NCBI GenBank assembly: GCA_021209875.1
Contig: JAGYVD010000003.1
Coordinates: 1,054,001 to 1,118,000, forward strand
Source of the DNA: Rosellinia necatrix
Lineage: Eukaryota > Ascomycota > Sordariomycetes > Xylariales > Xylariaceae
Direction of reading: 5' to 3'
DNA: 64,000 bases
Below, piece after piece: positions 22,386-34,279 of this stretch. The notes beneath the pieces are model-generated. The model had not been told where the DNA came from and did no database searches. It saw only the letters and a program-made list of their open reading frames with translations. A program made the translations under genes and the position numbers. How positions within the stretch are numbered: position 1 is the first letter of the stretch; each line of letters starts with the position of its first letter.

Positions 22386-23836
22386 GTAGACGTCATCTGG
22401 TGAACCGATAATGTAGTGGCCCATCGTGGTTACTGGATATTAAGAGAGTTGTTTATGGCTCTTGGCTGAGCTCTAGCTAGGGGCATATGATGTCGAAAGA
22501 CGCTGTAGAAATAAATACAACTACAAATGGCGCTGGACCGCAAATCATGCCCTACGAGGCCCGAGAAGTAATCCAGGACTTATGCGTAACGTCCATAAAC
22601 CGTAAAAGGCAATCAATCACCCATCAGGCCAATGCCTACTATTTACGCTCCCTTTGTTGTACATTCCCTCCAATTCGACACATATAACTTATGGCCATTA
22701 ACAAGTAGCCAGGCTCGTTTTTCTTTCCTATTACTAGGCGATTTAACCACATTCGTTCGCAGCATCATACATCATATTAACTAGATGCCTGATTCAAGAA
22801 ATTCCACTAAAATATATGCTATGGTGGTGATGAGGGGGAACTAGCCACGCTTAAAACAACATTTCATTGATAGTTTCTGCGTCGATCTGCCCTTATCTAT
22901 ATATTACCCTTCTATCTAAGCATGTCGTGGCTTGGTCACACGCTGTTCACCTGATCTAAGCCTCGTCGTAGCACACACTGCCGGAGGTGTAGTTATGTGG
23001 CTAGGTGCAGACGCATGTAAAAAGCACGTAAGCCCCTACGGCTGGTTATCATACATGTGCCTACTTTCCCTCGCTTGTCGTTTTTATTTCACAGGGCTAG
23101 GGGTTTAAATTAGGTCTCATGTGTTCCTTGCAACGCTCCTCACAACATGCTACAAATAAACGCGGCCCAGACCTGGATCCCGCGCGACAACTATGGCCCG
23201 CTCGCATCACGGGCTGAAACTAAGGATGGAAAATGTTCAAAGCCCCTGTGAAGACGCCCCTACCCCCCCCCCTTCCTCTTCCCCCTCCCCTTCTGAAAGT
23301 AGATTCTCGTCGCTGGCTGATGGCCACGACGGGGAAACGGCAGGTCTGGCCGTCCCCTCGGATGTGGGCGGCATGGCACGCGCGAATATGGGGAGATAAT
23401 AATACCTCCGTGCGAACTTTCGATCGAAAAGGAGTTGTGATTTTTTTTTTAATCTCTATCCTAAAAAAAAAAACGAAAGTAAGACGGGCCAAAGTCACCT
23501 GTCTAAATAACGAGAGGAGCGCGAATACGGTTGCTACCTAGGTTAGCGCAGCCGCAACGCCAAAAACGAACGAATGTTAACAATGCCAGACACAAAAGAG
23601 GGCTTGTTACTCAGTCCATCCATCCCCCCTACTGTGGTTCACGTCCCCATTTCAAAATCCATCTTCTCCCCCCCCCCCTTTCCTCCCCATAGTTTTCCGT
23701 CTCAACGGCACTCGCGAGGCCCGATGCCATATCTTTTTGCTCTCTGACGTCTAAAAATCTATCGCCCCCGTAATAATAGCGGAGATGGGATTGCCATCGG
23801 CGCCAGGAGAGCAGCGGCGGGTAGAGGACCCGGCGT
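22386..23836. other. Intergenic region downstream of the DUF6604 gene
   Basis: No supported gene. It contains C-rich runs at about 23265-23300 and 23667-23690, a T8-A9 pair at about 23441-23473, and otherwise unremarkable sequence. Confidence 0.6.
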
Positions 23837-24103
23837 TTAGGGCCGCGTCTCGTACGCCCTGTCGGACTCGAGGCTGACTATCTGGGGCGACGGCCCCCCC
23901 GAGGAGTTGGTGCGCGCGCCCGGCCGCATGGGGGGGTTCATCTCGTAGCCTTGCTGCGCGCCGGCGGCGGAGCCGGCGGCGGCACCGCTCCTCTGGCCCT
24001 GGCCTTGGCCCTGGCCATGGCCATGGCTATGGCCGTGACCGGCGTTCCGGGGCCGTTGCTGTTGCCCGCCGGCAGAGCCTCCCTTGCAGCCGCAGCAGCT
24101 CAT
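23837..24103 (-). CDS. Small Cys-Cys protein with Gly/His/Gln repeats (88 residues)
   Basis: Hypothetical protein. The ATG at 24103 gives MSCCGCKGGSAGG, then a repetitive stretch GHGHSHGHGQGQGQGQ, an Ala/Gly linker and a polar tail with YEMNPPMRPGARTNSSGGPSP. An in-frame upstream ATG at 24220 would add 39 residues read from simple sequence, so the later start is preferred. The cysteines at positions 3, 4 and 6 with no hydrophobic segment resemble N-terminal palmitoylation clusters that attach soluble proteins to membranes; the His/Gln repeats might bind metal. Both points are inference. Codon use is GC-rich like the neighbouring genes, and the stop lies before an intergenic gap, which supports a real gene, but I cannot name the family. 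A purine-rich tract at 24177-24200 lies upstream on the coding strand. Confidence 0.6.
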   Translation of the reverse strand: MSCCGCKGGSAGGQQQRPRNAGHGHSHGHGQGQGQGQRSGAAAGSAAGAQQGYEMNPPMRPGARTNSSGGPSPQIVSLESDRAYETRP

Positions 24104-25477
24104 GTTTCGGGATGAAGCGCGATCGGTGTTCGTGTTAAGGGATAGATGGATGGATGGATGCTCGACGGCTCGAGCAAAAAAAAAAGAAAAAAAAAGGGGG
24201 GGGAGGTGAGAATGGAACAATGAGGATGATGTGCTAGTGCTTGTCTACGTAGACGCCGGAAGTGCCCGAGTGGTATCGTGTCTCGTATGCTTTCGTCTAT
24301 ACTCTAATATAGTGTAAACGCAGCCTGAGATGTGGTGTAGGAGAGGAATCCATGGTTTTATATATACACCATAACTCTTAGACTCTCCCTCAACCCTTCC
24401 TCAACCCTCCCTCAAATTACGCCTTGGGAAAACCCTCGTGTGACGTATAACTGGCAACGAGGCCAAACAAATAACAGCAACACACGACGGGCTAGCTAGA
24501 CCCCCAACCTAGGACTAACTAATACGTCGTCGACATGTCAACAACAATAAGCTCCCTCTCCCCCGCTTGTGCCGGGCTTTGTGAGACCAGTGTCACGACA
24601 CGACACCGCCTAACGACAAGGTAGACAAGTATCGAATCATCGTGAGAGTCGCCGTCATCCAACTAGTGAGGCCGGGCCGCAGTGTACGTACGTACCGGCG
24701 GATATCGAGACGGGAGAAGAGGGCGGGTAGATGGCGTGTTAGCCAGGTGGGATGCACTTGTTGGTGGTGGACGGGTGATAGCACCTCTGGTATAGGGCTC
24801 CGAAGGGATTCCGAAGGTCAGTCAAACTGAGGGAGAGTTAAGTGGTACGTCTCCACGGCGTTGACTCTAATCCCTCGCTGGCCTTGATCATTGCGAACGA
24901 ACCGTTCCCTAGGTCAAATGAGTGACTAAAACGCCCTCACCAACCGTCGTGCTTGTCTAACCGGATTCCCTGTATACGGCTTACAAAGCGGTGATGTCGC
25001 AGACACGCAAACACCTCCGTCTCGTGTTGCCCGTGACCGGCTGTGTCTTGCACAGCGCCTCATTTCTCTCATATTCCGTCACACTTTTCTTTTTTTTTTT
25101 TTTTAACAACGGTATGCTGAATCATGAAAACAACGTGGTTCAGCATATAAAATTATAGTAAGGGGTATAATACATGAATGGCTTGTCGGCAAAAACGTTG
25201 AGAGCCGCTGAGCGAATGCATATGCAAATGAGGGAGGGGTCTTTGGAAGGGGTGAATCATATCAGCCCTGAGGTTCGTGACTCGTAACGGCAATTCGCTA
25301 TCTAGTTTCCGACCAAATTCGAGGTACCCCCTCATAAAAACGTGATCCAACTCTTTTTGAGGCTCTTTACATGTACGTCCGTTCCCCTTGGCCCCGTATT
25401 ACCTCCCTTAGAAAAAGAAAAAAAAAAGGGAAAAAAGGGAGAGAATCTATTTACCCGAACCCAAAAGCGTTTCAATT
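24104..25477. other. Intergenic region between small Cys-Cys gene and CDP-DAG synthase
   Basis: No supported gene. It holds an A-rich tract at 24176-24198, TCCCTCAACCC repeats at about 24384-24415, and a T16 tract at about 25089-25105. CDP-DAG synthase is transcribed toward this region, so its right end is 3'UTR. Confidence 0.6.
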
Positions 25478-27048
25478 CTACCGACGGGCCAATAGTGCTT
25501 TGTCGAGACATGCCACGATCTAAATTGGAACCATTAGTATGATAATTGCCATTTGAAACCTCCACTCTTCATGTAGAGAGAAATAGAAAGAGTGGCTTAC
25601 CTCCGGATTGAAGACTCCTTGATTTTCTAAATACTTGCTCAATCCTCGGACAAGGTCCATCTGCTCCTCTACCGACAGGCCCGTGATAGCAAGCTCCATA
25701 ACATTACCGTAGTTGAGTTTGTGTTGGGCGACGAAAGTCTGGTAGTATATGAAGGCGAAGAAGCCCATGATAAACTGGCAGTCCATCCTGTCCGTCATAC
25801 CACCATGGCCGGGAATGGAATCACCAAAGTCTTTGATCTTGAAGGTACGTTTGAGGCCCGAGGCGAAGAAGCCACCAAAGGGGGCGATGAGGGAGGCGAA
25901 AGAGGCGAGCACGACGGCGTGGATCTGCATGGGTTCGCCGGTAAAGGAGAATGTGGTACCCTCTGGCAAGAAGAACAGGTGTGGTAGCGTGTAGGTGTGC
26001 GGTAGGAAGGCGGGGTTCGGTTCGCACTCGAGGCCGGTGAAGATGTTGGCGCCGAGGTCGTTGACGGGGCAGATGAAGTACTTGGAGCGCATCAGCACCT
26101 TGGTCAACATGAACCCCCAAATAATGGTCATGAGCCAGGCGCCCAGGAAGCCCTCGACCGTCTTCTTGGGGGAGAGCTTGATCAGTTGGGTTCTACCAAA
26201 GGAGATGCCGCAGATGTAGGCGAAAATATCGTTGCAGATGACCAGAGAGGCGGGCAGGAAGAACCAGATCATGCCCTCGAAAACATTGTTCATGACGAAG
26301 TGGGCCTGGACGACGATGAGGTAGAGAGCCATATGGGTCCAGGCGAAGTTGGTGAACTGGAACTTCAGGTGGCCGGCCTTGAGGTTGGCGACGAAGAAGA
26401 CGAAGCCGATGACGTAGAGGACGAAGCTGATGAAGCGGTGGTGGGTGGCCAGGGGGAGCAGGACGCGGTCGACGAGCACGATGTGCTTGAAGTAGTAGAT
26501 GACGGATTCGCCGTACAGGAAGTACATGGTGGTGACGAGCCAGTACCAGTTGAGGCTCTTGGTAGGCCGGAGCTGCCTCGCACGGCTGGGGACGCTGGCG
26601 ATGGCGATGACCTCCTTGAAGGAGACGATCTGGACGGTGGTTATGCAGGCGATGATGTAGATGTGGCCCGAGAACAGGGCGGTAAAGAAGAGCCCGATCA
26701 TGACGAAGGTCCAGAGGGTGCGGACGAGGAAGTTGGCCTTCTTCTTTTCATACTCGGAGGGCTGCGATGACTCGTTGGGTTTCTACATGGGAGGCAGAAC
26801 GGCCGGATTAGTCAAGAGATCAACGGAAAACAGAAGACGGAAGACGGAAGACGGGAAACGGGAAACGGAGCTCGAGAGGGGAGTACCTCGCTGATGTGAT
26901 CTAATTGCGTCGTCGCAGCAAGGCTCCTCGTTCTATGAGGCGAACCGGAGCCGTCCTCACTGACCTCGCTCATACTGGACCTTCGACCCTCGCCATAGCC
27001 ATTTGCAGCCCGGCCGGGAAAGCGAACACCACGGCGCGGCTTCGTCAT
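25478..27048 (-). CDS. CDS1: Phosphatidate cytidylyltransferase (CDP-diacylglycerol synthase)
   Basis: Integral membrane enzyme converting phosphatidic acid and CTP to CDP-diacylglycerol, the precursor of phosphatidylinositol, phosphatidylserine and cardiolipin; the eukaryotic Cds1 type acts mainly in the ER. Three exons: 27048-26887, 26782-25601 and 25519-25478, giving 461 residues. The introns are GTACTC...TGTAG and GTAAGC...TTTAG; the last exon adds only IVACLDKALLARR before the stop. A basic, Ser-rich cytosolic head (residues 1-80) is followed by about eight membrane segments. The family signature S-x-L-K-R-x4-K-D-x-G-x2-I-P-x-H-G-G-x-x-D-R-x-D is fully present at about residues 360-387 (SGLKRTFKIKDFGDSIPGHGG, then MTDRMD). 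Length and motif match fungal Cds1. A long CT tract sits upstream (27125-27240 on the plus strand). Confidence 0.95.
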
Positions 27049-27124
27049 GGTGTCTCGCTGGTCGCGTTCTGCGAAACACAATAAAAACCAGAGAGGTGGA
27101 TGGGGGGTCGTCGTTATTGGGATG

Positions 27125-27240
27125 ATCTTTCTTTCTTTCTTTCCTTCTTCCTTTCCTTCTTCCTTTTTTCTTTCCTTCTTCCTTTTTTCTTATTTTCTTA
27201 TTTTCTTTTCTTTTTCCTCTTTTTTTTTCTTTTTTTTTCG
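27125..27240. repeat. C/T homopurine-homopyrimidine tract upstream of CDS1
   Basis: About 115 bases of TTTC/TTCC/TTTTC units, an almost pure pyrimidine strand, starting about 80 bases upstream of the CDP-DAG synthase ATG. Such tracts often lie in fungal core promoters. Confidence 0.85.
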
Positions 27241-27650
27241 ATATCGATTTTGGTATTTCCTATTTGCGACGTTGGCGATGACGTTAACGAGGATAGGGCA
27301 AAAAGCTCACACACCCACAACAGGCGCGTGTGCGTGTGGGGGGGGAGGTAGGAGGTGGTACAGTAAGAGCAAAAGGAGGGTCCGAGACAACAGTTCGGGG
27401 TCAATGCCTACCTACAACGCCGGACGTGCAGGATGATAGACAATGTGTTCGGAGCGAGGCGTGGCCCGGGGGGAGGGTTGTATCTTATCTGATCGAGATT
27501 ACAGATTGTAGATTGTATGTGTGCAGAAGTGCGTGCCGCCGGTAAGGTATGTGTTATGTGCACAGGTACACTACCTATGTATGTGCATATGTAAAATGCA
27601 CATAAGGGGACACGATGATTGTCGGACGGATCTGGAATATCTCAATATGC

Positions 27651-27735
27651 CGCAGAGAGTCCGCAGAGAGTCCGCCGAGAGTCCGCAGAGAGTCCGCCGA
27701 GAGTCCGCAGAGAGTCCGCAGAGCCCGCAGAATCC
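27651..27735. repeat. 11-base minisatellite, six copies plus degenerate tail
   Basis: Six 11-base units of the form CGCMGAGAGTC at 27651-27716, alternating CGCAG and CGCCG types, then shortened copies. Because 11 is not a multiple of 3, all frames translate to similar Arg/Glu/Ser/Pro repeats, which creates spurious ORFs. Confidence 0.92.
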
Positions 27736-28330
27736 GGGGAGTCGCAGTCAGGAAAGGCGCGCAGAGGCGTGGACACGTCGAGGGTCAACGAAGCCCCGTC
27801 AAAGGATTAGGATTTGTGTTTGGCAATGTGCGGCTCGACCCGACTAGGGATTTTTCGTGCACTTCGGGACAGAGAAGTGGATTGGATTTAATCCATGGGA
27901 CTGTGGTGGGTATGTAATTAGCAGACAGCAGATGGGATACATAGCAGATGGGATAACAGGTAGGATAACGAGTGGGATAGGATGGGTCGATGGTCAGTCA
28001 GTGATGAGGTCGAGAGCCCAGAGTCCTAGGTATGGTACCGTCGCTAGTGAACCTACCTATGCAATAGCCTACAGTGCTTGGGTAGGTACTTAGTAGGTAG
28101 TGTATGCTCCCAGCCAGCTTCCCTCACGCCTCCCTCGCTTGTCTTTGTTCTTGGCAGACGATCCCAGCTGTGTAATGACTGACTTGTTGGTTTGATTTGC
28201 CTGCTGTTGCAAGAGGAAAGTCCCAGTCAATCAGAGCTTCAATTGCCACCAGGTGAATGCCTGACCCTAGCCTACCTCGGGGGCCTGCGTACTGTGGTAT
28301 GGTTTAGATTTGCCTTGGTACTGTTGTAAA

Positions 28331-29030
28331 AATAAAACAAATAACTAACAATAACTACCACTTAGCAATTAGGTGTCAGCTGCAAACCTGTGCAGTACAC
28401 TACCACCGCAATTGGGTTGGCGCCCTCCCCTGGTCCCATCATCAGCTGCTAATTCTGCCAACCAGCTCTGTGATCACATGCCAGGCATGCACGGAGTAGG
28501 TACCGACGCCTCTAAACCCATCTCAGCCTCACCTCCCCCAGAAACCTGGTTCTGGGCATCGAAGAAGTCCCGAAGAGTGACGACATCTCGGAACAAACAG
28601 CTGGTCATCGGGCAAGAAGAGCACGGCCGAATATGTTTTACGTAGGTAGGTAGTACCGCAAGCCAGGCCAGATCGTGTTCTTGTCATATATCCTAAGAGC
28701 TATCTAATATTCTGCCACCAGTTCAAACATATGTATGCATTTGCACATGCTGACAATCATGTTCAACGTCATTCCCAAGTGCGTGCGACCCCAGGGTATT
28801 TCCATAATGCATCACCAAACCTTCATGATATGCCGTCCCGCAATCTAGGGTCCTCTATTCCTTAACCCCCCTCCCAATGAATGTCGTGATTCAGAACGCC
28901 TTAAATGTTAAATCTCCATCCATGCCTCCCATTATCCTACCCTGTTTCATTTGTTGCGCGAAGTGGTACTCTTCGTTCAATGAAACTCGGAATAAAACAA
29001 GATAAGCTAGCACATCAACTACCACTTAGC
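28331..29030. repeat. Pair of diverged short direct repeats flanking ~650 bases
   Basis: AATAAAACAA at 28331 and 28991, followed 22 and 26 bases later by identical AACTACCACTTAGC at 28353-28366 and 29017-29030. Sequence between the anchors differs, so the copies are old or imperfect. Confidence 0.55.
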
Positions 29031-29084
29031 TTAAAATGTGAGTACAATGTCAGGTTCATTGGTGGGTCGGGCAGTGTAGCTTAC

Positions 29085-30981
29085 CAAGCAAAATTGTATG
29101 TTGGCCACCACCTCCGCCGACATGCCCGGGTTGATGGGCCCGATACTGTCGGGGAACACAGACGTACAAAGCAACCTCAACGTCGCGATGAAGTCGTCCA
29201 CTGGCTGCTTACGACTGAGAAACATCAGCACAAAGTGTATGTGCACCATGTTCCAGAAATCCACAGCCGGCGACGAGATACTGCCACCAACCGGTTCTGA
29301 CGTCGCGCAACCGAGTGCTGTGAGGTACAGGAGTGACCAGATCTTATTTATGTCGATATTATCCCGAAGATTGACGAATTTCTCGTCCGTCGGGTCACCA
29401 GGAACCGTGTTATTAAACCGGGGTATGGCCACTTCGTAGCAGGCCTCCATGGCCACGGGAAGCAAAGTAGGAGCGATGTACGGCGCAAGCGCCACCGTTT
29501 GTAGCTGCAGGGTGAACGTAACAAGTGACAGGAGTTCAGTGATCGGAGCCAGCTGTAACCAAATTAGCCAGAACGTCGCCTGTGGACGGAATGTGAGAAC
29601 TACTCACACAAAGTTCATTCTTGCAGGCATCCCACAAGCGGATGACTTCCAAACAAAATTGTATGGGCAACTGAGTAGGGTCGGTAGGGTCGCCAGCGGT
29701 GCTTAGCATGCTTTCACGGAGTCTCAAGCTTAAAACAAGAAATAGGCACCAGGAGCAGCACTATGGCTCAGGATCACCTTCAGGTCTTACGTTGAAGGGC
29801 ACGCTTTCTTGCGCAGTTAGGGACATTGAACTAAGCATGGCAGTATTGTCTACGCTCGGATCATCCAGCATCACCACATCATCCGAATGCGTCTCGAGAG
29901 CTAGAACGGGGCTGTCGATGACCGGGCGCTTCCGCTTACTCTTCGTAGGCGTCTTTAGGAGTTTCGAGGGGGGCTCGACCACAATGCCGGCCACCGGGCC
30001 GGTATTTTTGCCTCTCTTCCCCTTGCTAGGACTGCCGGCCATCTCGACATCTTCGAACCCGTCCGAGACACCCCAGGTCTTCGCTACGGCGTTCCTCTTC
30101 GGCGTCCCCGGCCCGTCTTGGCGTTTGGCGCGAACGACCTCATCCCTCAAGTCCCGTCGCGTAAACTCGAGTTCGGTGGTGGCCGATTCTTGAGCGGCTT
30201 TCGCGGCCTCGACGGCCCGTTCCTGCTTCGCCAACTGCTCGGCCGTCTGTGCCTTGATGGCGTGAAGCTCGCGCTCGTGGTCCTCGCGGGATTTCTCCAG
30301 GCGTTTGCGCACGATACTGATCTCCCCATCCTTCGTCGTGAGCTTGGACTTGAGGTCCAGTATCTGCGCCTGGAGAGCGGCGATGTCGTGGGAGGAGGCC
30401 GCGGCTTGGCGCTGCGTCTGGGAGGGCTGGTACCGGGCTTGCGCCGAGGGAGCGGGGCGGGGGAGCGGAGGTGGAGGGTGTGGGATCTGTTGTGAGGCAC
30501 GAGAAGCTATCGGATTGGGACCGGGAAGACGACCAGCAACTGCGGGACGCCATGTTCCCCCTTGCTGCTGCTGTTGTAGTTGCTGTTGTAGCTGATGTTG
30601 CTGCTGCTGCTGGTTTTGTTGCTGTTGTTGCTGTTGAGGTGATATTCTTGATGGTAACCCGGTAGGTCTCCGAAGCACAGACACAGGTGCAGGTGCAGGT
30701 ACAGGCGCAGGTGCAGCCCTCACAGGTTGTAGAGCTAGAGCAGACTTCGGCGGCAGAGAAGGCTGGAAGGTCAACACGGCATCGTCCAGATCATCGTCCT
30801 CGAAATCATACTCGGCGGAAAGTCGTGGCGCGACGGCAGGTCTCGGCGGAGGTGGGAGCGGCGGCTGGGGCTGCCCATGCGTCCTTTGGGCTTGGGTGAA
30901 TTGGATAGCGCCGTTCTCGAGCTCCTGGAGAGCGTTGGCGTTGAGGGTGTCGAGGTCATCGTCGGAGAAGAAGTCGTCCAT
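29085..30981 (-). CDS. uvsD: ATRIP/Rad26/UvsD-type DNA-damage checkpoint protein; C-terminus appears missing
   Basis: Partner of the ATR-type checkpoint kinase, recruiting it to RPA-coated single-stranded DNA. Exons on the minus strand: 30981-29791, 29670-29608 and 29552-29085, giving 574 residues before the last usable donor (TTG|GTAAGC). Seen: acidic N-terminus with NANALQELENGAIQFTQAQ (15-32), a second acidic patch DFEDDDLDDAVL (59-70), poly-Gln (115-140), a coiled coil (about 199-285), and TPKRNAVAKTWGVSDGFEDVE (293-313), a signature of fungal UvsD. The helical repeat region follows, including the WNMVHIHFVLMFLSRKQPVDDF stretch. Family members are generally longer (about 600-970 residues), and I cannot find their last 200 or so residues downstream. 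If the donor is used with the nearest acceptor (after TTTTAAG), the protein ends four residues later. The downstream end is therefore provisional. Confidence 0.85.
29670..29791 (-). other. ATRIP gene intron 1 (choice of acceptor)
   Basis: The intron occupies 29790-29671, from donor GTAAGA to ACTCAG, with branch-like TGCTAAGC upstream. The nearer TTTTAAG acceptor would put a stop codon in frame within five codons; ACTCAG alone keeps phase 0 and gives LPIQFCLEVIRLWDACKNEL. Confidence 0.75.
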
Positions 30982-32540
30982 GGCGACTCGAAGAGCCAGC
31001 GAGGGCGACGAACCAGCCCATTGGCGCGGCGCTACGCCAAGTGCCGGTTCGCATTCACGGCGCTGAAGCAAGTTGCTATTTAGCCAGTGTCAAGAGAAAA
31101 GTCGGAGGGGCAATTGGATGCTATCTCGTTTGGAGATGCCCAAAAAAGGGAGCCAGCCGGTTGGTCTAGATAGAGGTTATCTCCACCCAAAGTGTGAATA
31201 CACAGCTAAGCTAAGTAACCTCCCGAGCTGGTACTTACCTAAGTACCTACTATATATGTACAACTTGAAGTCGTGTAAAGGGCATCTAATGGAGATAGCC
31301 TTTTATCAGTAGTTATAGGATATGCACATATGTACGTGCTTGGTCCACTTACCCCCTGTGCATCCGCTGCTCCCCTACCTAGGTAGGTAGCACGGTATGC
31401 ATGCCTACGCCTCGGTCTTTTATGGCGCTGTATCAATTACCCAGATCTTCATCCTTTCTACAACTTCACTTATCAATCGCTACAGCACTGCATACAAGCA
31501 CGTATTTGCAACTTAGTCCCTTAATCTATACTAGTATTACTAAATTTGTTTGTAAGATCCACCTAACAGTATAAGTATACTATTAGAAGCTGCGTAGACA
31601 TGGTAAGTAGAGAAAGGTATGTACTCGAGACCAGAAACCAGCCGAGCCCCATCCATGTATATCATTCTGTCCTACAACAGGTGACACCGTCTTTGCAGTC
31701 GTCTCTGAATAAATTGAGCTCTATACAGGATGGAGAGGGCCAATTCTGACTTATCCCTCTTGTTTGTGCTATTTCTAACCAGCCGCCAGCCGCCAGCCGC
31801 GAGCCTCACCACAGTCAATAGATCTTCTCCTAGGTTGCGTGCCATCACGCCGCTCGCCCTTTCAACTAAATCGTGATATGTTGAGCCTATCCTCGAGACG
31901 AGACACAAGATAGGGGACATGTTTCATGCCCAACACTTGATGGGGCAATCCATCTAAAACAGACATGGCCGTACGAGGTCCGTAATAGAATGACCCAACT
32001 ATGAGACCTAAACCGCCCAAATGAGGTTATCCACCGACCAAGGTTGACTGTCGAGGTTAGGTAGGAAAACTACCATATGGCCTATAGCGAACTTTGTCGC
32101 TACCGCTTCTTGTGGTGATAAAGCAGGTCGAACTTTGCCTATACAAAGCCTCCAGCCCAAGCCCCGGCAGGTGCTTCGGATACCGACATTCAGTAAGGGT
32201 GGGTAGGTCTACGATGCCCGTTCCGTCAAAGTTCGGTGCAACAAACAGCAGGAGCCATCTCACGAAATCCATACACAGGGATAGAGAGTTGGTAAAGCAT
32301 GTGAAACGGTAGAACAGGTAGCCTCTACCGACCTGTCCGGGCTGGCCAGGCTACGTAGATCAAATAATACTAAGGTCAAATGTCTCACCATCGTCGTCGT
32401 CATCATCGCAGAGTCGGACTGGAATGGGATCACACTCCGGAAACAACTTCGGTTGCCCCCAAACAACCGTAACCGCTCTAAATACATCACAAGCTTTTCA
32501 AGGTGCCTTGGTAGGGTTGCGTTAACGAGACGGTATCATA
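30982..32540. other. Divergent intergenic region, ATRIP/AA12
   Basis: Contains promoters of two divergently transcribed genes. A perfect 14-base palindrome CCTACCTAGGTAGG lies at 31374-31387. Nothing else beyond short unsupported open frames. Confidence 0.6.
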
Positions 32541-33986
32541 ATGCGCCTAGGAGATCAGCATTTCTCCATCAAGATGTTGACAGCTGTCGTGGCTATATTA
32601 GCTACCGCCAGTAAGTTGAGCCGATTGCCATGCCGATATATTCGGTGGTTGGTTTTTTTTAGAGTGAGCTTGCTTAGACTAAGACCACCGACGCAACAGC
32701 ATCCAGCCGAGCCTTTCTTTCGCCTTGTCCCAATATCCCTGCTTCGCCCTACCAGTACAATACCGCTCCAGGGTGGTCTTACGTCAAGGTAGCGGACGGG
32801 CTACATAATCCTCGCGATCTTACGATCGACAGCCATGGCCGACTTCTTGTTGTTGAAGAAGGAGTTGGCATTAGCCAGCACATAGTTGATACCACCGGAT
32901 GCATTACCAACACCCGCCTTCTCATCGCCAACACCGACCTCAACCACGGGATTTACCTGAGCCCCGATGGAGGAACATTGTACGCGAGCTCGCCATCATC
33001 CATCCTCCGTTGGGCCTATGACCCAGCCACTGGCAGTGTTGGCCAGAGCCCAGTCCTGGTGGTATCAGGAATGGCGACGTCCGGTCATACCACGAGAACA
33101 TTGATTATCCCACCACACCACCCTGACCTGCTGGTTGTCTCGCATGGCTCGAATGGGAACATCGATCAAGATTCGATCAGTCCCAAAGCCGCCAGAGCGA
33201 TTGTCAAGGTTTTCAATGTATCTTCTTTACCCACGGGTGGCTATAATTTCGTCTCGCAGGGCTGGAATGCAGGGTTCGGGCTCCGCAACGAGGTCGGCCT
33301 TGCGTTCGATGGAAATAATATGTAGATGAGACCCTGTGCTAAAGTGAGATAACATGAGGGTACTGATACTCGATAGGCTCTGGGGGGTCGAAAATAGCGC
33401 TGATAATCTCGTTCGCACCGTCAACGACACAACGACAGATGTCCACACGGATAATCCGTCTGAGGAACTAAACTTCCTGGGGGACGTAACGCTCCCAAAC
33501 AATGACTGGTATGGCTACCCATTGTGCTATACGGTGTGGCGTCCCGACGAGCTATTAGACCGAGTCTTCCATGTCGGTGAGCAATTCGTCCAGGTACCAA
33601 CTCCGTATTTCGACGACGATACATGTGCCCAGATCTCCCGGGCCCCCGTGCTCAACTTCCAAGCACACTCGGCGCCTCTCAGTTGCAAATTTGACGCCAA
33701 GTTCAACGATCTATTCATCGCAATGCACGGCAGCTGGGACCGCCAGCCGCCCACGGGATTCAAGGTCGTTGCCGTCCCTTTCGCTCAGGGCCCGGATGGT
33801 TCGTATGCACCTACGGCTGCCTCATGGAGTAGCCGTGGCACCATTGATGTATTGTATCCCTCGGACGAGACACAGTGCTCATCATCCACCTGTATTCGGC
33901 CCGTAGGGTTGGCGTTCGACGCTGTTGGGCGGCTCTATGTAACGAGCGATGCATCCGGTGAGATGTTTTTGCTTTCACAACTTTAG
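32541..33986 (+). CDS. Secreted AA12-type PQQ-dependent sugar dehydrogenase (sorbosone/pyranose dehydrogenase-like)
   Basis: Predicted extracellular six-bladed beta-propeller quinoprotein oxidising sugars (fungal AA12). Three exons: 32541-32610, 32700-33321 and 33377-33986; 433 residues. The first intron ends at CAACAG because the earlier acceptors run into an in-frame TAG; the second is GTAGAT...GATAG. Exon 1 encodes a hydrophobic leader (MLTAVVAILATA); a second in-frame ATG at 32574 would start directly at it. Conserved family stretches are present in order: GLHNPRDLTIDSHGRLLVVEEGVGI, LNHGIYLSPDGGTLYAS, SHGSNGNID, MLWGVENSADNL, HTDNPSEELN, DWYGYP, HSAPLSCKFD, HGSWDRQPPTGFKVV and GRLYVTSDASGE. 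There is no fused cytochrome or cellulose-binding domain, unlike basidiomycete enzymes with extra modules. Convergent with the MFS transporter gene. Confidence 0.9.
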
Positions 33987-34132
33987 GCGGGTAAAACACC
34001 CGGTTCATTCGGAGGCACGGGTTGGGAGCAGCTTTTAGCTTAGCACAGATCCTAGTAACATAGTCGTGTTCCTATATTACACTCCCCCAATATGGTCATC
34101 TCTCTCTCTCTCTCCTCCCTCTCTCTCTCTCC

Positions 34133-34209
<77 letters not shown>

Positions 34210-34245
34210 CCTCTCTCTCTCTCTCCTCCCTCTCTCTCTCTCCTC

Positions 34246-34279
<34 letters not shown>

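Larger units (their letters stand above)
27241..29084. other. Intergenic region between CDS1 and the ATRIP gene
   Basis: No supported gene. An 11-base minisatellite is at 27651-27735. Two diverged copies of a ~40-70 base segment (AATAAAACAA ... AACTACCACTTAGC) lie at 28331-28366 and 28991-29030. The C-terminal exons expected for an ATRIP gene were looked for here on the minus strand and not recognised. Confidence 0.55.

Noticed and set aside
27521..27917. Three overlapping plus-strand frames rich in RRESAESP
   Set aside because: Product of the 11-base minisatellite, which reads similarly in all three frames.
29671..29728. Extended ATRIP exon 2 starting at TTGAGACTCCGTGAAAGC
   Set aside because: No acceptor there keeps phase with the exon 1 donor; the ACTCAG acceptor does and has a branch-like TGCTAAGC upstream.
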